Part shown: positions 7,178 through 15,577 of the stretch, one piece after another | Layout: each line of letters opens with the position of its first letter | Position numbering within the stretch: position 1 is the first letter of the stretch | Assembly (NCBI GenBank): GCA_036897095.1 | Contig: JAYMSP010003320.1 | Location: 1 to 20,223 of the forward strand | From: Plantago elongata | Taxonomy: Eukaryota; Streptophyta; Magnoliopsida; Lamiales; Plantaginaceae | Direction: 5' to 3' | DNA length: 20,223 nt | Translations under genes and position numbers: made by a program | Notes under the pieces: model-generated | The model's database searches: none | Seen by the model: the letters and a program-made list of their open reading frames with translations, nothing else | Told to the model about the DNA's origin: nothing

Positions 7178-9534
7178 ATGGAGGACACGAGATCCGATAA
7201 ACAATGTAGCGACGGAAACAGAGAAGAATTTCACGATTCGCCTGAAGAATTTCCCTTTGACGATTGCGATGATTGCTTCTCAGACAGAATCGAATTAAAC
7301 GACACCGTTCCGGATAAGAAGCCGGTGGTGGAAGATGAAACAGTTGTGGCGGCGAGTCTTCGACGACGGAGGTCAGTCTCTCATCCCAAATCGGAATTGT
7401 CACAGCCTAGCTCTTCGGTATGTTTGGATAATAATTCCTCGAATTATAGAAAGAGAAAATCTAGTCTTTCTCGAAAAAGTAAGAAGAAATTGGACAATGA
7501 GAGCTCAGATACTACTTTGCCGGAGTCGAAAGACGCCTCTGAGAGTGTGAGAGATAGAGTTGGTGGGAATAATGGTGAGGAGAAGGAAGAGAGTTCGACT
7601 CTTACGAATGCGGATTTGGGTAATGTAGTAGAGAGTTCAAATGTAATGGGGGATTTGATTAGAAATGAATTGGATTTGAGAGAAAACGCTGAGGCTGAGT
7701 CTGGTCTTCTTTTGACGGTAGCTGGATTGATGATTAAGGCCATTGGTTTCCAGATCGATCTGCTAGTGAAGTGTTTATCGTTTCCTGTGTGGCTGAGTTA
7801 TTACTTGTTCATGCTGGTATTTAACCCACTCGGGCTTTTGAAGTGTTGCAGGGGACATGTGCTTAAGGTTTTGAAAAGAAGTTGGAATTTTGTTTGTGAA
7901 AATGTGTCACCGTTAGCGAATGAATGGTTGAAAGAAAATAAAGCGTTTTGGAAGGTGGGATTGAAGTTTGGTTGGGGAATATTGTGGGCGGCTTATGTGT
8001 GTACTGTGTTGGTGACAATCTTGGTATCGGCTTTTGTAATTGGGGGATTCGTCTTAAGGTTGGCAGTTGAGGAGCCATTGAGAATGCAGAGCAATTTGAA
8101 TTTTGATTACACGGAGAAAAGTCCGGTGGCTTATGTACCTGTAACAGCATATCCTGGGGTGATCCAGTCCATCCATCTTGGAGATGAGCCTGAACCCGGG
8201 AAAGCGAGTGGGTTGAGGGTTATTCCACCTAAACATAAGTTGCAGGCTACTGTGTCATTGACATTGCCTGAGTCGGACTATAATCAGAATCTTGGGATTT
8301 TTCAGGTATATGCAGCTCAAACTGTTATTAAATTTGTTACTTGCCACAATAACTATTTTAATCTTTTTGCTATTAGGAACCTGACATAAGTTGCCAGAGT
8401 TATTGAATAAGAAAATTAGTTCGATTTGGAGAGAAATATTAAGTCTTGACCTTTGATTGCTATGGCAGTCCATTCATTTTTGTTTAACCCTACCCTTCAC
8501 CTGATCATTTACCTCTGGAAGAATCTTTACTACTAAGTATTATTACGTGGAAAACTCCTGCGCATCTAAGCTCTTATGAGTTTTATCTTCTTGTTGATCA
8601 TGTTCAATCATAATATAGCGATAGTTGGAGTGTGTTTTGTCGTGTGAAATTGTGCTTGCCATATATTAGCTTCCATGCATTGTGCATCTAATGTAGATTG
8701 TCTTAAGAGCGTTACTCTGTCTCTTGAATATGTGAAATAGATATAGATGTTTTGAACCTTAGATTGATCTATTTGACTCCTTTAAATAGAGTTTGAGAGG
8801 GCGCTTGTTGCACTCTCATCTTTCTGCACAATGTATCCTACCTGTGTATCTCATATGTTGAAAAACGAGCATGATGAGTTTTACAAAAGACTTGAAATAG
8901 ATAACATTTTGAAAATCCAAGCCTCCTTGTTATGTGCATTTATCTGATACACCGTATACATGAACTGTCGAGTTGATTTTGATTGACAGATTCCTTGATT
9001 TCACTGCCTAATCTTCTGAAACTCATAGTTTTCTTTTTGTCCTTTCTAAAGGTCAGAGTAGATTTCCTGGCCAATGATGGTAAAACCCTTGCAAGTTCAA
9101 GGCGTCCATGTATGCTGCACTTCAAAAGTCAACCTATTCGCCTTATGCTGACTTTCCTCAAGATTGCTCCTATTTTAACTGGCTACACATCTGAAACACA
9201 GAACTTGAAAGTAACCTTTAAAGGATTTACTGAAGGCTCTGTACCAACTGCCAGCCTAAGAGTTGTTATTGAGCAGCGAGCCGAATATCGTTCAGGTGCT
9301 GGTATTCCTGAACTTTATGCTGCATCTCTAACTCTTGAATCAGAACTTCCTCTGTTGAAGAAGATTGTATGGTTTTGGAGGAAAACATTGTTTGTATGGA
9401 TTAGCTTGACTATATTTGTCATGGAGTTGATTTTTGCTCTCCTCTGCTGCAAACCGTTAATCATGCCAAGAATAAGACTTGGCAGAGATGGTAATCGAGG
9501 TGCTTCACGTAATGAACGCCAGGTTCAAAGCTAA
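7178..9534 (+). CDS. Seipin, plant SEIPIN2/3 type, two exons (7178-8305 and 9052-9534), 536 aa
   Basis: Seipin is an ER membrane protein that organises lipid-droplet biogenesis and triacylglycerol partition. Exon 1 encodes 376 residues and ends ...NLGIFQ; the donor is cag|gtatat. The 746-base intron ends ctaaag, and exon 2 resumes in phase 0 with VRVDFLANDGKTLASSRRP, giving 160 more residues. Total length fits Arabidopsis SEIPIN2 and SEIPIN3 (somewhat over 500 aa). Order: an acidic, then Ser/Lys/Arg-rich disordered N-terminus (1-170); a hydrophobic segment (about 177-222); the first canonical membrane helix (about 264-296); the lumenal seipin domain (about 297-485, with HKLQATVSLTLPESDYN, LTFLKIAP, GFTEGSVPTASLRVVIEQRAE and ESELPLLKK); a second helix (about 488-514); and a short basic tail. 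The long N-terminus marks the SEIPIN2/3 type, not SEIPIN1. The ATG lies in cacATGG and is the first in a leader-like tract. Confidence 0.94.
8306..9051 (+). other. Single intron of the seipin gene (phase 0)
   Basis: The donor is ttcag|gtatat and the acceptor is tttctaaag|gtcaga. Reading through the donor adds 27 unrelated residues and then a stop, whereas splicing restores the conserved FQVRVDF junction of seipins. The intron is T-rich as usual. A cryptic acceptor (gtcag, 9052-9056) would break the frame. Confidence 0.9.
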
Positions 9535-10117
9535 ACCCAGGAAAAGAGAAAGGATGGTACTTTCCTGTATAGAGGTCTCGCATGTTTGATGCATTGCGCC
9601 AGGATCTGTACTTGTTTCAAATGTAAACTGTATTTTTTCGTTGCCTTGAACTCCATATATCTTGTAATTACGACTGAGGATGAAAATGCTGAAAGACAGA
9701 CTGTACATAATATTGTCAAGTGGTGTTGAACTTACTTTCTTGTTCTTTTTCTTTCCCAACTCAGTTCAAGTACTCAGCTGTGTAAAGGTCACTGTTCTTC
9801 CATCTCAATCCATTATAGTTATCCTACTTAAATGGGTAAAAGCAAGTTTATCAAGTGCTAGCTGAAACAATGACAAAGGGTCAATCTCAAAGTAGTAATA
9901 AATATATTTATTTCTTTCACTAAACGCGAACGATAAAAATTAACTGATACAACATCTATATATCAATAGAACATGGTTGTCCTAAGTTCTAACATAATAG
10001 AATTCGGTTATCCTAAGTCCTTACACATTAGTATAGTTAACTCTAAATTATCTTAGTAACTAGTAGTATTAGATGTGTAAAACGAATCCCCCATTCATGA
10101 TTTGGAGTATGATCAGC
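9535..10117. other. Convergent 3' flanks of seipin and the first NIP gene
   Basis: The stretch holds the 3' UTR of seipin (from 9535, probably a few hundred bases) and that of the NIP gene on the other strand (from 10117 downward). An aataaa at 9897-9902 could serve seipin polyadenylation. A block from about 10034 to 10110 is closely matched at 15488-15550 behind the second NIP gene, so it belongs to the duplicated NIP unit. Short frames at 9505-9759 and 9531-9719 (minus) and 9680-9865 (plus) show no domain. Confidence 0.55.
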
Positions 10118-11380
10118 CTAAGTTGTGAGGAAAGGCTTATCAACAATGGCTTTGTTAGTAATCCTGCACATATTGTAGCACCAGGCTCCTGCTATAGCAC
10201 CAACTATTGGACCCAGAATGTAAATCCATATCCCTTTGTAGTAGTGGCTTACTATTGCTGGACCCAAACTCCTTGCAGGGTTCATTGATGCACCGGAAAT
10301 CGACCTGAAATAAAGGCAAACCATTCTAGTTTAATTTCATTAACAGTATAAAATGTTCAACTAATGAGTGACTTGAATATGTCTAGTCGAAAAACTTGAA
10401 AAGATATTTACCCTGCTAGCAAAGAATTAATGGTTATCGTAGCTCCAAGAGCGATTCCGCCTAGCTCACTAATCTGTACGGATGTTCAAAGCATACATGA
10501 TCACTTTGTGCGAAATAATGACAATAGTAGTCAATTATATATAGTTGCATGATCTAGGTTAGATGGTAAGTAGTGTGTAGGAACTAACAGCAAGATCATC
10601 AGTTGTGGCGCCAGAGGCAGCAAACATGAGGTAGAATGTGATGACAATTTCCAACACTAAGGACTGAATATTAGAGCCCGATGGAAGAGTTCCCAAGAAA
10701 TAGCTTTGATTTCGCCCAAATATTATTTGTACTGTTCCGGTTGCCATAGTCGATGCCAACACTTGGACCACGATATAAGGAAGTACCTGCATAAACACGA
10801 AATGTTTTACAATGGTGTCATATAGGCATTTCAGGGTGTTTTAAGAATGTATGTTGCGTCAAATGAAATGTTGTTATCACATACATGTTTCCAGGCAAAC
10901 CTCTTGCAGGTGGCAAAAGCAATGGTGACAGCAGGATTGAAATGTGCACCAGAAAGATGACCGACGGTGTAAATCATGACCATCACGTCGAGTCCCCAGA
11001 GAAGTGCTACCCCAGGATAGGTTAGTACGTCGTCCATTTGCTTATTCACTACCCCTGCTCCCAGGCCTATGAACAACATCAGGTATGTTCCCATGAACTC
11101 CGCCATCAACTGTATATCATGTGAAGAAATCACTATATAGTTAGTTTTGCAGAAGGTGTTTAATCTAAAATTCATGGCATCAAAATCCAATGATGTAACA
11201 ATTTTCATGATAAAAGTACGAGCTATATACCTTTTTCATGAATGGCAACAAATCGTCATGACCAGATTTGAGGGTGTTCGCTGTCTTTAAACTCCCGTCT
11301 TCAATGTCAAGAACATGAACTGTGGGACAAATTACAGCAGCATTGGCTGCAGATACTTCATGAACCATGTTGTTATTCAT
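10118..11380 (-). CDS. NOD26-like intrinsic protein (NIP aquaporin), copy A, five exons, 273 aa
   Basis: A membrane channel for small neutral solutes of the NIP subfamily. Exons on the minus strand: 11380-11231, 11109-10885, 10786-10589, 10473-10412 and 10304-10118; the last junction splits a codon, the others fall between codons. All introns are gt...ag. The protein has six predicted helices and both pore motifs: SGAHFNPAVT (NPA at 108-110) and SGASMNPARS (NPA at 220-222, with R223 the selectivity arginine). W88 in helix 2 is the residue expected of NIP subgroup I (NOD26-like, typically water, glycerol, ammonia or lactic-acid channels). Odd points are D91 inside helix 2, TDDLA in loop D where TDNRA is usual, and a C-terminus stopping at KPFLTT. 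The start is the first ATG after a TATA box 88-95 bases upstream. The exact substrate cannot be read from sequence. Confidence 0.95.
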
Positions 11381-11467
11381 ATTATAGCTAACACTCAGTT
11401 AATTAGCTTAGCAAGTTACTATATTGATCAGATAGTTACTATATGAAAGAGTATAAAATGAAGCCCA

Positions 11468-11475
11468 ATTTATAG
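11468..11475 (-). promoter_or_regulatory. TATA box of NIP copy A
   Basis: CTATAAAT on the minus strand, 88-95 bases before the ATG. The bases around it (TATAAAT followed a few bases later by GCTTCATTT) match the promoter of copy B at the same distance, so the element was kept through the duplication. Confidence 0.7.
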
Positions 11476-12045
11476 GGTTGAGATGTACTGGCTTGCTTCT
11501 AAACTCTTAAGCCCGAACCAATAATTCTACGACAAGTGTCCCGTCCCAATATCATAGTATTTTGTAAGGTTAGAGAAGACAGGTCCCTCAGAATTGTAAT
11601 AAAGACCGACATCCCTTCTAGTGCAAACAAGATGATTGTGCTTGTACATGCTGCATGGATTTAATACAGATATGTCAAATTGGTGGCTTTGTTGTGAGCA
11701 TCGAGAGATCAAATGAAAACAGAATTCTTCTTAAGTAGCTAACTTTAATTGAGTAGTCTATATGTATTGGAGTACAGTATGAAGGAAGTGCACAGATTGA
11801 TCCTAGGAAATACATTTAGTGATCTCCAACTCGTTTCTCAAGTTGAGTTTATGCTTATTTTGGGTATAGTGTGCTGAGAATGGGGAAAAGTAAGAAAGCA
11901 ATTACCATTTGCTTTGTGTAAAACTTGACGGTGCCATATATCTACACCATGGTGTTAGTTTTCATCATATCCCGACAATTGTGATGGAATCTCTTATCAA
12001 CAGCATGCTCACCAACTCATTGAGATCATGACTATCGAATTAATA
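11476..12045 (-). promoter_or_regulatory. Upstream region of NIP copy A
   Basis: This is the 5' flank of copy A. Around 11531-11548 a gtgtcccgtccc block corresponds to gtgtcctgtcctg at 17243-17255 upstream of copy B, which shows how far the duplicated promoter extends. Where copy B has a G-box, copy A reads acaagtg. Beyond about 11560 no similarity between the copies was seen. The minus frame 11527-11712 has no domain. Confidence 0.45.
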
Positions 12046-12183
12046 GTGAACGAACCCGTTAGTGATGATTGGATTGGAACCTTCAAATCATTTCTAACAC
12101 TAGAGTTAGAACGAACAAGAGAGAACATGATTTGGAATAGCTCTAGCTAGGTTAACACGATTGATTTGACGGGTTCGTCATTC
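12046..12183. repeat. Nested inverted repeat (possible degenerate foldback element)
   Basis: acgaacccgt at 12050-12059 is the exact reverse complement of acgggttcgt at 12169-12178. Inside lies a second, looser pair (caaatcatttctaac against gttagaacg...catgatttg) around a short centre. The nesting suggests an eroded MITE of about 140 bp; no clear target duplication was found. Confidence 0.45.
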
Positions 12184-12503
12184 AATGAACGATAAATAAT
12201 TATTTATCAGCTCTGTATTATTAAAAAGAAAAGACTAAAGTATAATACTTGAAATATTCTACTTTAATTAACTGACTTCTAATGTTGAATTTTATTGCTA
12301 TCTTGCTAATGAAGAGTCAACACATAATCTAACTATTCAAAAATTAAAGAAATAAAACATAATTTTCAAGCCACAAGTCTCTGGGCCGCGCCCAGGGTAG
12401 GATGGACAGATTAATCTGCAAAATTTATAACTGTCAAGCTGCTTGATATGGTAACCTCACACATGTACTTTTTCAACACTGCATTCACACCTAAGAAAGC
12501 TCC

Positions 12504-12673
12504 AAAAGATTTCCCGCTACTTCAAAACAAGTACGCATAATATCTATGAAGTTCTTATGAATGAATTCTTTAAATTAAGGGTGCACTTAAAAGATTTCCC
12601 GCTACTTCAAAACAAGCACGCATAATATCTATGAAATTCTCATGAATGAATTCTTTAAATTAAGGGTGCACTT
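12504..12673 (+). repeat. 85-bp tandem duplication, two copies
   Basis: Unit one is 12504-12588 and unit two is 12589-12673. Both start aaaagatttcccgctacttc and end taagggtgcactt. Only about three mismatches were seen, so the duplication is fairly recent. No coding potential; it lies between the two NIP genes. Confidence 0.92.
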
Positions 12674-13255
12674 TATCGGTATAAGTAATATAAACAACCC
12701 ATCTAATCTACGTAAATTAGAGTTTTGATCCTATAAGATTTTGTTCTATTCGAACTTGGTCTTACAAAAGTCTTTCTCTTCTTTGTTTTCTTTTTTTGCG
12801 TATTTGGTTCTTTACAATCGCATGGCAATACATATATCTACGTTACTGCCAAGTCATGTAAAATGTCAAGTCAAGTCTCAATTCACATCTCATGTATCAT
12901 CAACCGAACAATGAATTTTTCTGGTAAATTTCAATATTGAAAAATACCTATCCTCAAAATGTAAATACCACGATTAATCTTCTGATAAAATTAATGACGT
13001 GTCAACCAAATACGCATTATGAGTGACGCATGCTGTAATTATGTTCAAATTGGTAGAATTATTAAAAATGAGTGTAGGAATTAATTTTTATAATTCAAAA
13101 AATTTACTAAAATTATAATAAATTATTTAGAATAAATATAAATATTAAAAATAAATAAAATTATTTACTTATTATATATTTATTCTTTGATATTTCCATC
13201 CTTCATTTTTTTATGACTTGTTTATAATTTTATAATTTGTTTTAAAATTAATTTC
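12674..13255. other. AT-rich spacer between the NIP genes
   Basis: No gene, RNA or clear repeat is supported. The last 200 bases are extremely AT-rich and border the GC-rich palindromic island that follows. Confidence 0.5.
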
Positions 13256-13261
13256 TTTGTT

Positions 13262-13400
13262 GGAAGCAAAGCTGAGCTTCTACAAGGTGCTCTGGTGCCG
13301 AGCTCCCCGGTGGAAGCTCATACTGAAAGCTTCCATGGCAAGAAACTCAAGCTTAATGCGCGCCATGGAAGCTTATGGATGGAGCTCCCATATGGAAATT
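13262..13400. repeat. GC-rich palindromic island built from AGCT-centred motifs
   Basis: aagcttccatggc (13327-13339) and gccatggaagctt (13362-13374) are perfect 13-bp inverted repeats with a 22-base loop. tgagcttc (13272-13279) pairs with gaagctca (13313-13320). At least seven gagct or aagct motifs occur in about 130 bases, and the block is much richer in G and C than its flanks, which are almost pure A and T. It may be the core of an unclassified MITE; no target duplication was fixed. Confidence 0.6.
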
Positions 13401-14484
13401 GTAAAAAATAAAAATTAATTTAATTGGTGTTGTTCTATCCATTATTCATAACTTGGGTTCTCTATTCATGGAATGATAATAAAGTGAATTAGAGAAGAAG
13501 GAATGGAATTGGAGCTAGGGTTATTGATTCAATTTGGTGAAAATGAAGTAGTTCTTAGTTAGTTATTATTATTATTATTTTAAATAATTGGAAAATGGAT
13601 TGTTATCAAATTTATTTCTTTAATAGTCCATGTGATTAGTTCACCCTGATGATGGACTTGGAGGATTAAAATTTAGCTTAATTTTCCACGTACCATAGAT
13701 CATGTGGCTTAGGATAAAAAAGAAGAAAAAAAAGAGTAACGAATTAGCCGTATTTTTGCAAATTAGGATTATATATGCAAAAGTTGACTTTTATAGGATC
13801 ATATTTGAACATAACGACGACTAATAGTACCAAAATTGCAATTTACCCGAGAAACTTGGATACAAAAATATGTGCATATATGGTAAGACATTGTATAAAA
13901 AGTATATTGTTTTTATACTAAAAATCATGCAAATGATCAAAAACATATGATCATTAGAGTAAAAAATTGGTAAATGATTATAATATGATTATAAATGTTC
14001 AATATTGTCCAAAAAACAGGGGTCTATAAGTGTGTTGAATTGCACATTTCAGAGCACATCACATTACGATGTTCTTGTACATGTCGACACTCTTATTCAT
14101 GAAACTACTCTTAACCAATGTTGTAAGGTTTGTGGGACGAAATCACATCGCGGAACTGTGTGCATGGTGATCTTTTTAAACTTTTGCACACGTGTTTCCT
14201 ATAAAACATCCATTCACATATAAACTTGCATATCTATGACTACGTTTATCTCACAATATAAAAGAGCCACCACGGTGGCTTGATTAATGCAGCAATCACC
14301 ACCGGCCACCACCACTACTACCACATATTGAACTCGCAATGTGATCACAAACTCGTCTCATAACCACCATCATCACATATTGACAACGGTTATATGCATA
14401 ATCATTCGAGAAAACTTGCATGCACAAGAATCGATCATGTACTTACGTATATTAACGAATCCTATGTGTGCTCCATAAATGATA
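13401..14484. other. Non-coding spacer, including a short (TTA)n microsatellite
   Basis: A ttattattattattattt run lies at about 13563-13580. An imperfect AGCCACC/GGTGGCT palindrome is at 14265-14280, followed by a CCACCACC-rich patch. The plus frame 14005-14223 has no recognisable domain and is taken as chance. Confidence 0.45.
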
Positions 14485-14701
14485 CTCCCTTCGTCCCGCT
14501 AAAAATGAAACATTTTTCGTTTTTAACTTTCCACTAAAGTGAATATGAAATAACCTCTAAAATACAATTCAATTTTAACCACACATTATTGGACTCCATA
14601 TATACTTTTCTATCTAAAACTCTTTTTTTTACCACATACAATATATTTTTTTAAAAAACGTATAAAATCAAATTGTTTCATTATTAATTTGACGGAGGGA
14701 G
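14485..14701. mobile_element. Stowaway-type MITE (Tc1/mariner), complete, 217 bp
   Basis: The left end is CTCCCTTCGTCCCGC and the right end reads CTCCCTCCGTCAAAT on the other strand, the diagnostic Stowaway terminal repeat. The ends are flanked by TA on both sides (14483-14484 and 14702-14703), the expected target duplication. Pairing continues inward (AATGAAACA on both arms). It is non-autonomous, with no coding sequence. Confidence 0.88.
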
Positions 14702-14711
14702 TAATATACTA

Positions 14712-15010
14712 CTCCCTCCGGTCCAATAATAAATTCTTAGGGACTTACTTTCTCTTCAATAAAAAAAAATAGAATAATTGTTCATGCGGACTATTATGTT
14801 GGTAAAGTTATAAAAGAATTGTTCAAAAATGAAAAAGTTATAAGAGAAGAGAGAGATTAGAAAAATGATGATGAAGTAGAAAATAGATATAATAAAAAAT
14901 TATTTAGTAGGATATTTTTTATTTATTTATGAGTTAAGAAGTTTATAACGAAACGTAAAAAGTGAAAGTTAGAAAGATTTTAAAGGATCAAAAAGCGTGA
15001 CATTAAATAT
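14712..15010. mobile_element. Second Stowaway-like element, one recognisable end only
   Basis: CTCCCTCCGGTCC begins at 14712 right after TA (14710-14711), nine bases beyond the target site of the complete Stowaway. The AT-rich body that follows resembles such elements, but no GGACGGAGGGAG-like right end was found before about 15010. The right border given is only where the resemblance fades. It is probably truncated or heavily mutated. Confidence 0.5.
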
Positions 15011-15577
15011 TTAAATCTTCTCTACTTGCAAGCTTCAAATCAAATAACTGCATGGGATATTTGATTCACAATTACTTTCGAAAGTAGTGTGAATTGTTTT
15101 GATTTTTTTTTGGTATTCGCTATATACGACTAATTCAATCAAACACTATCAGATTCTTTTCTAGGAACGTCTTCCAACAATGTTTTTTTTCATACACAAA
15201 GCTCAAACTCAATACTTTACCTAATGAACTTAAGTCTCTTACTACTTATCCAACAATTGATAATAGTATGATTTCACCGTTATATAGGATGTTTAATTTG
15301 CGTACTCGAAGTGACACCTGCAGGAGTTGAAACTAGTGAGGTCTCACTAGTAGAACAAGGTGGTAGGTGAGACACATAAATTAATATATATCTTTTTTTC
15401 ACTCAATGATAAGAAAAAAAGGCTTAATTAATACAATATCAATATTAAAAGAACTACGTGGTTATCCCAACATATTTGAATTCAACAGTTAACTCTAAAT
15501 TATCTTAGTAACTAGCATTAGATATTTAAAAGAAACCCCCACTCATTATTTGGATTTGGACTCAGTAAAGAACCAGC
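15011..15577. other. Spacer and 3' flank of NIP copy B
   Basis: An imperfect palindrome centred on tactttcgaaagta lies at 15064-15094. From about 15488 to 15550 the sequence is closely similar to the 3' flank of copy A (10034-10110), marking the downstream limit of the duplicated segment. No gene is supported. Confidence 0.5.

Noticed and set aside
8306..8389. Read-through of seipin exon 1 into 27 more codons as a 403-aa protein
   Set aside because: The extra residues are unrelated to seipins, and splicing at 8305/8306 to 9052 restores the conserved FQVRVDF junction.
8983..9051. ATG-started frame upstream of seipin exon 2 (a separate 183-aa protein)
   Set aside because: These 23 codons are intron sequence before the acceptor; the rest is seipin exon 2.
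10073..10288. Plus-strand frame opposite NIP copy A exon 5
   Set aside because: Antisense shadow of a conserved exon.
10831..10884. Extension of NIP copy A exon 2 past the gtatgt donor
   Set aside because: The codons after KH do not match the family, and the next exon starts at VLPYIVVQ exactly in phase.
12381..12395. ctgggccgcgcccag as a palindromic operator
   Set aside because: Only 6-bp arms around a 3-base centre; no context for a regulatory role.
14005..14223. 72-codon frame with a Cys-x2-Cys patch
   Set aside because: The cysteine spacing does not complete any zinc-finger pattern; probably chance.
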